NCBI GenBank assembly: GCA_964011275.1
Contig: CAXGOB010000035.1
Span: 1-49,857 of the forward strand
Direction: 5' to 3'
From: UBA7328 sp002471345
GTDB lineage: Bacteria; Bacteroidota; Bacteroidia; Chitinophagales; Saprospiraceae
Length of the DNA: 49,857 bases
Made by a program: the position numbers and the translations under genes. Positions 1 to 8,468 of the stretch are shown one piece after another. Each line of letters starts with the position of its first letter. Position 1 is the first letter of the stretch. A model generated the notes under the pieces. It had not been told where the DNA came from. It saw only the letters and a list, made by a program, of their open reading frames with translations, and made no database searches.

Positions 1-8
1 TTAGAAAA

Positions 9-350
9 ATGAAAAAAGTAGAAGCAATAATAAGACCTTCCAAACTGCATGATGTTCAGGAGGAATTATCAAATCAAGGCATTCCATGTATCACTGTGGT
101 TCCTGTAAAGGGATCAGGGTTGCAAAAAAGTTATTCTGAAAGATATCGTGGTGCAGAACAGACTATGATTTTACAGACTAGAATAATGATTATCTGTGTG
201 GTTAGTGAGGAAAATTTAGAAAAATGTGTTCAAGTAATTCAGGATAAAGCAGGTACAGATTCTGTAGGTGATGGAAAAATATTTGTTTATAATGTCGAAG
301 ATGCTATCCGTATAAGCACGAAAATTAGAGGTGAAGATGCCATAAAATAG
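9..350 (+). CDS. PII-family nitrogen regulatory protein (GlnB/GlnK type)
   Basis: A 113-residue protein with the whole PII fold: N-terminal MKKVEAIIRP, T-loop region ending in ERYRGAE (residues 44-50), B-loop GDGKIFV and C-loop IRIRT-like IRISTKIRGEDAI. PII trimers sense ATP/ADP and 2-oxoglutarate and control ammonium channels, glutamine synthetase or other targets in the cytosol. Gln39 and Lys40 of the ligand-binding loop are kept. The tyrosine uridylylated in proteobacteria (Tyr51) is Gln here, so GlnD-type modification at that site is impossible. The gene starts 8 bases into the window; a partner such as an amt channel gene could lie just outside, which I cannot see. An intrinsic terminator follows, suggesting the end of an operon. 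Confidence 0.95.
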   Translation: MKKVEAIIRPSKLHDVQEELSNQGIPCITVVPVKGSGLQKSYSERYRGAEQTMILQTRIMIICVVSEENLEKCVQVIQDKAGTDSVGDGKIFVYNVEDAIRISTKIRGEDAIK

Positions 351-944
351 TCTTGTTAAGGCAGGTTGAAATTCTATAGTCTGAACTACAGAATCTATGA
401 TGTCTTAAATTGGATGATTATTAATTAAGCCAAGGATTTGTAAGTATTAAAAAATGGTAAAAGGTCATTCTGACTTCATTCAGAATGGCCTTTCTTATTG
501 AAGTAAAGTAGTTTTAAAAATGAATTGAGATTGGAGAAAAATATCGTCTCATTTATATTAAAGAATTATTTAACCTCTAATGAAAATCAATTTATTTAGT
601 GTGTATCTATCTCCTCAATATATTATAGAGCAGCTTTTGACTAAAGTATTATATACCTTCAAGTGGTCAGCTCCTTTTAAGTTAGAGGATGAAATGCCCT
701 TTGGAATTGTTTTTGCTTTCCCTAAAAGTCATTTCCTATTTGCTGAAAGTTTGGTGGGTAATCTCAGTGAAATTTTTTCCTAAGGATAGATTAGATTATT
801 ATATCTCTTTCACTGTTGATCCTTTTTTCTGTTTACATTTTTTACAATGAATTAAATGTACTCTCAATCTAAATATTTACCTCCTATATTCTTTATGACT
901 AAATCATAACCTAATTTTCACTTTTATTGTTAAAAAGGTAAGGA
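351..944. other. Intergenic region, 594 bp
   Basis: Apart from the terminator at 460-497 I see no convincing gene. A 67-codon open frame at 580-783 (+) has a plausible ATG but no recognisable domain, no clear ribosome binding site and a composition like AT-rich noncoding DNA, so I do not call it. The 3' part presumably holds the promoter and leader of the downstream AtuA-family gene; no clear Bacteroidota promoter (TTG / TAnnTTTG) could be assigned. Confidence 0.5.
460..497 (+). terminator. Intrinsic terminator after the PII gene
   Basis: A 14-bp stem at 460-473 and 480-493 (one G-T type mismatch) encloses a 6-base loop and is followed by a T-rich run (TTTCTT). It lies about 110 bases after the PII stop codon, with no gene in between. 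Confidence 0.75.
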
Positions 945-2711
945 ATGATAAGAAAGGAGAAAGCCATAATAGCAAATATGAGTGGTTTCTATGGAGACCG
1001 ATTTTCTGCAGCAAAAGAGATGGTAGAAGGAGGCCCTATAGATTATCTCACTGGTGACTACCTAGCTGAACTTACTATGGCCATTTTGTACAAAGCAAAA
1101 GCAAAAAGACCAGAAGCAGGATTTGCAGTTTCATTTCTTAAGCAGATGGAAGGTATCATGGGGACTTGCCTGGACAAGGGCATCAAAGTGGTAGTAAATG
1201 CTGGTGGACTCAATCCTTCAGGACTAGCAGAAGCATTAAAAACAGTAGCGAATACGCTTCAGTTGCATCCTAAAATAGCTTTTATAGAAGGAGACAATTT
1301 AATGCCAAACCTTTCTGAATTACAAAAAGAAGGAGCAGTATTAAAGCATCTAGAAAAAGATATTAAACTTGCTAATAGTGGAATGATGCCAGTATCTGCA
1401 AATGCATATTTAGGATGTTGGGGAATAGTAGATGCGCTCAATGATGGTGCTAATATTGTAGTCACTGGCAGAGTCGCAGATACATCTGTAGTGATGGGAC
1501 CTGCAGCATATCATTTTGGATGGAAAAAAGACGACTGGAATGCTCTTGCAGGAGCTGCAACAGTAGGTCATATCATAGAATGTGGCGGACAGGCCACAGG
1601 TGGAAATTATGCTTTTTTTGATGAGGTTCCATCCTTTGATAATGTTGGGTTTCCTTTGGCAGAAGTGTATAGCGATGGAAGTGCTGTGATTACTAAACAT
1701 CCTGGGACAGGAGGCCTAGTAAGTAAAGGAACAGTAACTGCGCAACTTCTTTATGAAATTAATGCTCCACAATATATCACTCCTGATGTGGTAGCTCATT
1801 TTGAGACGATTGAGCTTTCTGATGATGGTGAAGACCGAGTGAAAGTAAGTGGAGTAAAAGGGAGTCCTGCAACGGATACAGCGAAAGTTACAGTGAATTG
1901 TATGGCTGGATTTCAAAACAGCATGACTTTCCATTTAATAGGAATGGACATAGATCGTAAAGCTGAAATTTTAAAACAAGGATTTCTTAATAATGTGGGA
2001 GGGAAGGGTGCTTTCGATCAGATAGATATTCAGCTTTTTAAGAACGACACAGACAATCTTAAATCTAATGAAGAAGGGTTTTCAACGATGCGAATTGCAG
2101 TGGTAGATCAGGACTCTAGAAAAGCTGGAAAGTTCTTTACTTCGAAATTAATAGAGTTAGCGCTTTGTACCGTTCCTGGGTGGTGCATGAGTAGTCCTCC
2201 AGGTCCTGCTAAACCGCGCATTGTTCACTTTCCAGCCCTTATTGATAAAAAGTTTATTTCTCAGATAGTGAATATTGATGGCGCTGAGAAAATAATAGAA
2301 GAGGTAAAAGCAGGAGGTGTATCTAGCCCTGATTCAAAAGGAATGACCTATGATTCAAAAAAAATAAATTCTACAAGAAATGAAGCTCGATTGGGTGAAA
2401 TATATGCGGCACGATCAGGTGACAAAGGAGGTAATGCCAATGTGGGAATATGGGGTAAATCAATTGCTTCTTATGACTTTCTATTTGAATATCTTACCAT
2501 TAACAAGTTGAAAGAGCTGCTACCCGATACAGCTGCTTTTGAAATCATTAGATATGAATTTCCTAATTTATATGGACTCAATTTTTATATCAAAGGGTTT
2601 CTTCAAGATGGAGTGGCGGCAAGCACAAAAATGGATGCTCAAGCCAAAACACTAGGCGAATACTTGAGGTTCCAAAAGATGAATGTGCCGGAAGATTTGT
2701 TTCTTGAGTAG
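945..2711 (+). CDS. AtuA-family (DUF1446) acyclic terpene utilisation-type protein
   Basis: 588 residues. The N-terminal two thirds match DUF1446/AtuA: an opening IIANMSGFYGDR segment, a VVVNAGGLNP motif near residue 85, and a VTGRVADTS motif near 175. The C-terminal ~100 residues, starting at RLGEIYAARSGDKGGNANVG, are the AtuA-like ferredoxin-fold domain that in some species is a separate small protein, so this is the fused form. Family members lie in terpene (citronellol/geraniol), leucine and propionyl-CoA degradation clusters; the reaction is not firmly established. The ATG is preceded by an AAGGTAAGGA ribosome-binding-like stretch. No carboxylase genes adjoin it here, but IcmF, a crotonase and an acyl-CoA dehydrogenase-like protein lie in the same window. 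Function beyond the family name is inference. Confidence 0.85.
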   Translation: MIRKEKAIIANMSGFYGDRFSAAKEMVEGGPIDYLTGDYLAELTMAILYKAKAKRPEAGFAVSFLKQMEGIMGTCLDKGIKVVVNAGGLNPSGLAEALKTVANTLQLHPKIAFIEGDNLMPNLSELQKEGAVLKHLEKDIKLANSGMMPVSANAYLGCWGIVDALNDGANIVVTGRVADTSVVMGPAAYHFGWKKDDWNALAGAATVGHIIECGGQATGGNYAFFDEVPSFDNVGFPLAEVYSDGSAVITKHPGTGGLVSKGTVTAQLLYEINAPQYITPDVVAHFETIELSDDGEDRVKVSGVKGSPATDTAKVTVNCMAGFQNSMTFHLIGMDIDRKAEILKQGFLNNVGGKGAFDQIDIQLFKNDTDNLKSNEEGFSTMRIAVVDQDSRKAGKFFTSKLIELALCTVPGWCMSSPPGPAKPRIVHFPALIDKKFISQIVNIDGAEKIIEEVKAGGVSSPDSKGMTYDSKKINSTRNEARLGEIYAARSGDKGGNANVGIWGKSIASYDFLFEYLTINKLKELLPDTAAFEIIRYEFPNLYGLNFYIKGFLQDGVAASTKMDAQAKTLGEYLRFQKMNVPEDLFLE

Positions 2712-2881
2712 TAAATTATCAATATTGAATTTTGTCTTCTGATTATCTACAACTGATCTAGTTGTTACATTTCTTCCTTTTGCTTTGCATACCTAATTCT
2801 CCTTTTGTATACTTATGAAGGAGATATCCTTTTCAATAAGACATTGATCAAATCAATATTTTCAATTTCAAACAAATTACC

Positions 2882-3727
2882 ATGTCAAAAAAGAAAAATG
2901 CCATAACCAGAAAGGACTTGATAAAGGGGATCGCAAAAAAAGCAGGTATTTCAAAAGGAAAAGCAAAGAAGGCATATGAAGCTATTTTTAGTGAAGGTCC
3001 CACTATTAGAAAGCAGAAAATGACAGTAGTCAAATTAAAAAAGAAGGTGCCTGTGAAAGTTTTCAAAGAAGTGACAGTGGTGAGGGAAAACGATAATCCT
3101 GAAAATGGTACTAAAAAGAAAGGTTCAAATAAATATGTCAAAGAGTTAAATGCGAAGATCATTCAACTAAAAAGAAAATTAAAGTCCAAAAAAATTACTG
3201 TTCCAGGAGCAAAAAATTCATCTAAGAATACGATTAAAAAATCTAAAAGGCCCGGGCCAAAAGCAGCACAAAAAGTAATAAGTAAAGTAGAAAGTAATAC
3301 CTCTTCATCAAAATCAGTAGAAAAGAATTCTCCAACTATAAAAATTGAAAAAATATCAAATCTTAAACCAAAACCCTTGAAGAAGGAAGCAAGACCAAAG
3401 ATAAACCCTGTCATCACAAAAGAGCCAGTCGAAAAGAAAACAATAACACCTATAACTAGAAAGCATAGACCGAAAAAGAAGGATGACTTGACAAAAATTG
3501 AAGGAATAGGGCCTGCCATTTCACAGCTCTTAAACAATAATGGAATTGTGACTTATAAGGATTTGGCTCAAGCAAAAGTAATAAGCCTTCAGAATATTTT
3601 GGATCAAGGTGGTGGTAGATTTAGAGTTCATAAACCAGGGGCATGGCCAGAGCAATCAGCTCTAGCGGATGATGGAAAATGGGAAGATTTAAACAAACTA
3701 CAAGAGCGTTTAAAAGGAGATAAGTAA
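2882..3727 (+). CDS. Lys-rich DNA-binding-type protein: partial HU-like start plus C-terminal helix-hairpin-helix domain
   Basis: 281 residues, extremely basic. Residues ~8-45 (RKDLIKGIAKKAGISKGKAKKAYEAIF) resemble the first two helices of HU/IHF proteins, but the DNA-embracing beta arms are not evident. Residues ~50-200 are a Lys/Pro/Ser-rich low-complexity stretch. Residues ~205-281 start with DDLTKIEGIGPAISQLL, a helix-hairpin-helix with the GIGP hairpin, and end in the RFRVHKPGAWPEQ...LADDGKW block common to Bacteroidota proteins of this type. It probably binds DNA or RNA as a nucleoid-type protein. The long antisense frames opposite it are Phe-rich shadows of the Lys codons. It stands alone with 170 bp upstream. 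The exact partner is unknown. Confidence 0.75.
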   Translation: MSKKKNAITRKDLIKGIAKKAGISKGKAKKAYEAIFSEGPTIRKQKMTVVKLKKKVPVKVFKEVTVVRENDNPENGTKKKGSNKYVKELNAKIIQLKRKLKSKKITVPGAKNSSKNTIKKSKRPGPKAAQKVISKVESNTSSSKSVEKNSPTIKIEKISNLKPKPLKKEARPKINPVITKEPVEKKTITPITRKHRPKKKDDLTKIEGIGPAISQLLNNNGIVTYKDLAQAKVISLQNILDQGGGRFRVHKPGAWPEQSALADDGKWEDLNKLQERLKGDK

Positions 3728-3821
3728 CCAACTCAATATTTGGGTTAAATTATTCTTAAGCTTAACTAAACAGTCTTCATTCTGATAGTTTTTTGGTATC
3801 AATATGTTATAATTTAGGATT

Positions 3822-6293
3822 GTGAATATTGCAAAGTACCTAATATCGGCTTTCATTCTACTTTCAGTTAATGTTAATGCACAATTAACAGAATTGAATT
3901 TGGTCATTATAGATAAAGAAACAAATGAACCAATCGAAAATGCTCATGTCTTTCTTTCGAATACCACCTATGGTACAGTCTCTGATAATAATGGAATTGT
4001 AGACTTACATATCCCATCGGACATTTCTGAAGATTTGATTGTTTCCCATTTGTCGTATGATTTGAATCTATTGACATTTCATCAATACAGTAAATTTAAA
4101 GTAGGAGATTCTATCTATCTACATCCTAGTACACAACAACTTGCTGAGGTTGAGATAAGCTCTAAGATAAGTCGGAAGAGAAAAAGACAACTAAGACGGT
4201 TTTACAAGGCTTTTTTCGGCGATAACAAACAAGGTGAAAAATGCAAAGTGTTGAATTCTGAAGTTTTGCGATTTGAAGAGTCAAATGGCGGTTTTAAAGC
4301 CTCGGCTGATGATATATTGAAAATTGAAAACCCATTCCTTGGATACAAAATCAATTATTTGCTTCAGTACCTTAAAATAGAAGAAAATGGCTCGATTGAA
4401 TTTCTGGGTAGGTCTCATTACATAGATTGGATCGAGAATTTTGAAGAAACAGAAATAGTAAAGAATAGATCAAACACTTATGTCAACAGTGCTAAGCATT
4501 TTTTTAGAACTATCATTGACAACAGTTATACAAAATTGGGCTATGAGCTAGAACAGGTTAACTATAAAGATGGAAGTTTTTATATAGAAAAATCACTTCA
4601 CAGGGACAGCATTTTTCAGGCTTCAAAAAGTGGAAAGAAGTTCACTCTCAAATTTGACAATTATCTTCAAATTATAAACAAGAACAAGTCAAATGTATCA
4701 TATGCCGCGTCAGGTGTTCGCCCTGGTGGCTTAGAAAGTACTAGGTTTGGGACTACAGGTAGCACAGAAAAGGCCATAGTAGAATTTCAAACTTCACATT
4801 TGTATAAGCTCTCACCTTATATTATTCTAAATGAATATGGCAATGTTCTTAATACAAAAGATATCAGAGAATATGGATACTGGGCTGAGCGTAAACTGGC
4901 TCATCAATTGCCCTTTGACTTTGGTAATAACTATGCTCTTATAGATACCAACCCAAAACCAGTAGAATCAATGCCAATTGCGGATGAGGTCCAAACAGTA
5001 TTGTCTAGTCAAGACAAATTTGTCCTTCTCATATCACTTTTACATAATGAAGATAGAGGTATCAAGGAACAGACTTTACAAATGCTCTCTGAAAATTGGG
5101 AAAATGGATTTAACTCTAGTCTTATTGAAATTCTGCGATTTTCACAAGAAGAATGGCTTGATGAGGCCATAAATATTCTGTTGACACAGAAGAACGGTGC
5201 GGTAAATGACGGTAGCTTTTATTCTTGGTTGGAATGGTTATGGTCTCAAGAAATGCCAAGTGAAGATTACTATTTTGAGTTAAAGGGTGAGATCTATAAG
5301 CATATTGATCCAAAATTTGAAAGTTACTTTAAAACAAGAAAGGCTCAAGCTCAAATCAGACTGGATGAAGTAGTTTGGGGTGGGGTAGAACAGGATGGGA
5401 TACCGCCTTTGAGAGATCCTGAAATGATCTCGGCAGACGAAGCTCACTTTCTAGATGATGATAATGTGGTTTTTGGTTTTTATATCAACGGGGTTGCTCG
5501 AGCATACCCAAAGAGAATTTTAGCATGGCATGAATTCTTTGTGGACGATTTTGAAAATACTAGAATAGCAGGTGTGTATTGTACTCTATGTGGTACAGTG
5601 ATAGCATATGATATGACATTAGACGGTACTTATCATGATTTAGGTACAAGTGGATTTCTCTTCAGATCAAATAAATTGATGTATGACAAAAAGACCCAGT
5701 CTCTTTGGAGTACTATAGAAGGCAGGCCAGTATTAGGCCCTTTAGTAAATCATAATATTAGTCTCAAGACTTATGCAGTTGTGACTTCCACATGGGGAAA
5801 ATGGAAATCTATTCATCCCGACACTGAGGTGCTCTCACTGAATACTGGACATCAAAGAGATTATAATGAAGGAGCCGCATATGCTGACTATTTTAGTAAG
5901 GATGAGCTGATGTTCCCGGTCCCATCTATTGATCATTCTTTAAAAAATAAGGATGAAGTATTTGTTATTAGAGCTGATGGATATAAAGAGGACCCACTTT
6001 CCATTTCTATTCAATATCTGAAAAAGAAAAAATGGTATCAAGGTGATATAAATAACAATTCAATCATTGCTATTGCCGATGATTCTGGTGCTGCTCGAGC
6101 TTATGAGGCCCAAAATGTGAAATTCGAAGCTTTCAAAAATGGAAAGTTGAAAGACACCAATGGCCGTCTCTGGTCTCATGAGGAAGAATGTCTCATTTCT
6201 GATGACGGCGAAAAACTGGAACGTATTTCAGGGCATAATATATTTTGGTTTGCATGGTACGCCGCTTATCCAAAAGGGAGATTGATTAAGTAG
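3822..6293 (+). CDS. Secreted carboxypeptidase-regulatory-like protein fused to a DUF3179 domain
   Basis: 823 residues. A GTG start is chosen: an in-frame TAA lies four codons upstream and the first residues form a signal peptide ending ...VNVNAQ. Residues ~20-110 are a CarboxypepD_reg-like beta-sandwich, followed by the RKRKRQLRRFYKAFFGD region usual in such Bacteroidota proteins. A helical spacer (~380-510) leads into DUF3179 from about residue 515 (WGGVEQDGIPPLRDP) through GVYCTLCGTVIAY near 585-597 to FWFAWYAAYP at the C-terminus. DUF3179 has conserved CxxC-type cysteines (CTLCG here) but no proven activity. The chimera is predicted periplasmic or surface exposed. It converges on the downstream sulfatase with only 12 bp between stops. 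Domain boundaries are estimates by eye. Confidence 0.8.
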   Translation: MNIAKYLISAFILLSVNVNAQLTELNLVIIDKETNEPIENAHVFLSNTTYGTVSDNNGIVDLHIPSDISEDLIVSHLSYDLNLLTFHQYSKFKVGDSIYLHPSTQQLAEVEISSKISRKRKRQLRRFYKAFFGDNKQGEKCKVLNSEVLRFEESNGGFKASADDILKIENPFLGYKINYLLQYLKIEENGSIEFLGRSHYIDWIENFEETEIVKNRSNTYVNSAKHFFRTIIDNSYTKLGYELEQVNYKDGSFYIEKSLHRDSIFQASKSGKKFTLKFDNYLQIINKNKSNVSYAASGVRPGGLESTRFGTTGSTEKAIVEFQTSHLYKLSPYIILNEYGNVLNTKDIREYGYWAERKLAHQLPFDFGNNYALIDTNPKPVESMPIADEVQTVLSSQDKFVLLISLLHNEDRGIKEQTLQMLSENWENGFNSSLIEILRFSQEEWLDEAINILLTQKNGAVNDGSFYSWLEWLWSQEMPSEDYYFELKGEIYKHIDPKFESYFKTRKAQAQIRLDEVVWGGVEQDGIPPLRDPEMISADEAHFLDDDNVVFGFYINGVARAYPKRILAWHEFFVDDFENTRIAGVYCTLCGTVIAYDMTLDGTYHDLGTSGFLFRSNKLMYDKKTQSLWSTIEGRPVLGPLVNHNISLKTYAVVTSTWGKWKSIHPDTEVLSLNTGHQRDYNEGAAYADYFSKDELMFPVPSIDHSLKNKDEVFVIRADGYKEDPLSISIQYLKKKKWYQGDINNNSIIAIADDSGAARAYEAQNVKFEAFKNGKLKDTNGRLWSHEEECLISDDGEKLERISGHNIFWFAWYAAYPKGRLIK

Positions 6294-6305
6294 GACATTT
6301 TTCAA

Positions 6306-7811
6306 TTATAAATAGTCCAATCTATCCAAAATTAGGTTGTCTCCCATTTCTTTTTGAGAAAGAATAAGTTCATCTAACATTTCTTTTATAATTGATTCAT
6401 GTTCCTTTTCATTACTTAAATCATTCATTTCTAGGGGATCATCATCTATAAGGAATAGCCTCAATTTAGGCACTCGTGGATAAACTATGAGCTTAAATCC
6501 ATTTTTACGAATCATTCGTTGATCATTAGTATAAAAGCCCAAGATTGCATCTCTACTTGCTTGATTATCTATACCTTTTATATCATTCATAAGACTTTTA
6601 AAGTCAATGAAGTCCGGCTTCTCTACTCCAGCAATTTCTAATGAAGTAGCCATGGCATCTTGAAGATATATTTCACTAGGGCTCACTTTCCCCTGTGGTA
6701 TTCCAGGTCCGGATATTGTAAAAGGGACTCTCATACTGTGGTCATACATGTTTTGTTTTCCTATAAGTCCATGATGTCCTACACTCAGTCCATGATCAGC
6801 AGTAAAAATGATATAAGTATTATCAGCATTTTCTGAAATAGATAGTTTCTCTAAAATCTTTCCAATTTGATCGTCCATATGTGAAATAATAGCGTAATAC
6901 TCCTGTAGATGAGTTTTGATAGCTAAAGGTGTTCGCGGAAAGGGAGCTAATGCTTCGTCTCTCAATGAAGGACTACAACCAATACTATCCTTATATGGAT
7001 ATTCTTCTAACCAGTTTTCAGGTATTTCTATACTCTCCAGTGGATACATATCTATATATTTTTGTGGAGATTGCCTATGATCATGCGGCGCATTAAAAGC
7101 CAGATACATGAAGAAAGGGTGCGATGATTTTTGAGCACTGTCCATAAATCCCAATGCATCATTTGCTATTACCTCACTCCAATGTATACCTCCTTCCCAA
7201 AAGCCTCCAAAGGAAGAATCAGTTGGTGACCAAGAGTTATCATTTTCACTCAACGGTCTATTATATCCGGCTGGCATTACATCTGACCATGTTTTAGGAT
7301 TATATCCTTGTTCCTCTATATACCTGTTCACTTTTTGATAATCATAAAGGTGTCCAGGCATTCCAGGTCTAATATTTACTGCTGTTTGGAAAATCGAACC
7401 TGCTTTAGCTTGTACATGCCACTTACCAGTCATATAAGTGTCGTATCCTGCTGATTCCATTAGTTTAGGCCAAGTTTGAGTAAAAGCTAATGAGTCCTGA
7501 TTTCTCCATTTCTGGGCCATCTCCTGAGCTGTCCATATTGATCTCCCAGATATCAGCATTGCTCTCGAGGCCACACAGATTGCTCCATTCCATCCTCCCA
7601 TATTGTAGGCATGAGAGTATGTGGTACCCTTCTTTATTAATCGATCTATGTTTGGAGTTTTCACTAATGGGTGACCTAACCCTCCGATGGCCTCATAAGA
7701 GAGGTCATCTGCGAAAATGAAAAGTATATTAGGACGAGTATTTACATTTTTTTCGGAGCAACACAGAGAGAAAGACAATATTAGGAGTATAAAATGAAAG
7801 ATATAATTCAT
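6306..7811 (-). CDS. Lipoprotein arylsulfatase-family sulfatase
   Basis: 501 residues. The N-terminus is a lipoprotein signal (hydrophobic stretch then SLCCSE). The sulfatase core starts RPNILFIFADDLSYE with metal ligands Asp35-Asp36. The catalytic signature is Cys79-Val-Ala-Ser-Arg with downstream ISGRS; Cys79 would be converted to formylglycine by an anaerobic or aerobic maturase not seen in the window. GKWH, FMYLAFNAPHDH and TADHGLSVGHHG motifs are also kept. It hydrolyses sulfate esters, most likely on carbohydrates outside the inner membrane. It diverges from the DUF1080/PIG-L/amidohydrolase/isomerase operon across 92 bp, suggesting joint control and a shared substrate. The actual substrate is not readable from sequence. 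Confidence 0.92.
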   Translation of the reverse strand: MNYIFHFILLILSFSLCCSEKNVNTRPNILFIFADDLSYEAIGGLGHPLVKTPNIDRLIKKGTTYSHAYNMGGWNGAICVASRAMLISGRSIWTAQEMAQKWRNQDSLAFTQTWPKLMESAGYDTYMTGKWHVQAKAGSIFQTAVNIRPGMPGHLYDYQKVNRYIEEQGYNPKTWSDVMPAGYNRPLSENDNSWSPTDSSFGGFWEGGIHWSEVIANDALGFMDSAQKSSHPFFMYLAFNAPHDHRQSPQKYIDMYPLESIEIPENWLEEYPYKDSIGCSPSLRDEALAPFPRTPLAIKTHLQEYYAIISHMDDQIGKILEKLSISENADNTYIIFTADHGLSVGHHGLIGKQNMYDHSMRVPFTISGPGIPQGKVSPSEIYLQDAMATSLEIAGVEKPDFIDFKSLMNDIKGIDNQASRDAILGFYTNDQRMIRKNGFKLIVYPRVPKLRLFLIDDDPLEMNDLSNEKEHESIIKEMLDELILSQKEMGDNLILDRLDYL

Positions 7812-7903
7812 GAGCGGAAAAGTGATTTTTGCTAAAATTAAAGAGATAAGACTTAAGATACTTTAAAGTCCTTAATTTGAGGCTATTAAAAAACCTACTT
7901 TCA
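7812..7903. promoter_or_regulatory. Divergent promoter region, sulfatase versus DUF1080-PIG-L operon
   Basis: The 92 bp between the ATG of the sulfatase (minus) and the ATG of the DUF1080 lipoprotein (plus) must hold both promoters. It is AT-rich; I see no clear operator palindrome. Inferred from gene orientation only. Confidence 0.45.
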
Positions 7904-8467
7904 ATGAAAAACATAGTCTATTTAATTTCTATAGCTCTTTTCATAATTCACTTATCATCTTGCAAATCAAGTACATCACTATTTATTGATAACTACAATT
8001 GGCAAATTGGAGGAGATGCAGGATGGCAGTTTGATCAATCTGAAATAATAGGAGAATCTGATGGAGGCGCTGGATTCATAATGACATCTGATTCCTATGA
8101 TGATTTTATTCTTGAATTAGATTTCAGGCCTGATAATTCTGTCAATTCAGGTGTATTCATAAGATGTGAAAATCATGAGATGTCACCCATATCATGCTAT
8201 GAAATTAATATTTGGGACAATCATTCTAATCAAGATTTCAGGACAGGAGCGGTAGTAATGAAATCAAAACCACTTGCTAAGGTCAATACAACTAATAAAT
8301 GGAATACCTATAAAATCAAGGCAAAAGGATCATCCATACAAGCATGGATCAATAACACTAAAGTAGCTGATATCACTGATCAAGATAGGCCTTCAGGTTT
8401 TATAGGCCTTCAGGCTGCTGAGAATGGAATAGTTAAATTTAAGAATGTAAAAATTAAAGTGCTTTAG
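7904..8467 (+). CDS. DUF1080 lipoprotein (3-keto-disaccharide hydrolase-like, LamG-type fold)
   Basis: 187 residues from the ATG at 7904; a TTG nine codons upstream is less likely because the ATG directly begins a signal ending at the lipobox LSSC. The rest is one DUF1080 jelly-roll: DFILELDFRP, NSGVFIRCE, YEINIWDN and the closing IGLQAAENGIVKFKNVKIK strands. DUF1080 proteins include enzymes that hydrolyse 3-keto-glycosides in periplasmic oxidative sugar pathways; many others are untested. First gene of an operon: only 1 base separates its stop from the PIG-L start. A role on an oxidised or substituted glycoside is an inference from this context. Confidence 0.85.
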   Translation: MKNIVYLISIALFIIHLSSCKSSTSLFIDNYNWQIGGDAGWQFDQSEIIGESDGGAGFIMTSDSYDDFILELDFRPDNSVNSGVFIRCENHEMSPISCYEINIWDNHSNQDFRTGAVVMKSKPLAKVNTTNKWNTYKIKAKGSSIQAWINNTKVADITDQDRPSGFIGLQAAENGIVKFKNVKIKVL

Positions 8468-8468
8468 T

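Noticed and set aside
580..783. 67-codon plus-strand frame with ATG
   Set aside because: No recognised domain, no evident ribosome binding site, composition like AT-rich intergenic DNA; kept only as a note in the intergenic entry.
2848..3537. Two Phe-rich open frames on the minus strand opposite the Lys-rich HHH protein
   Set aside because: They are antisense images of AAA/AAG-rich codons, have no domain, and the plus-strand protein has a clear C-terminal domain and start.
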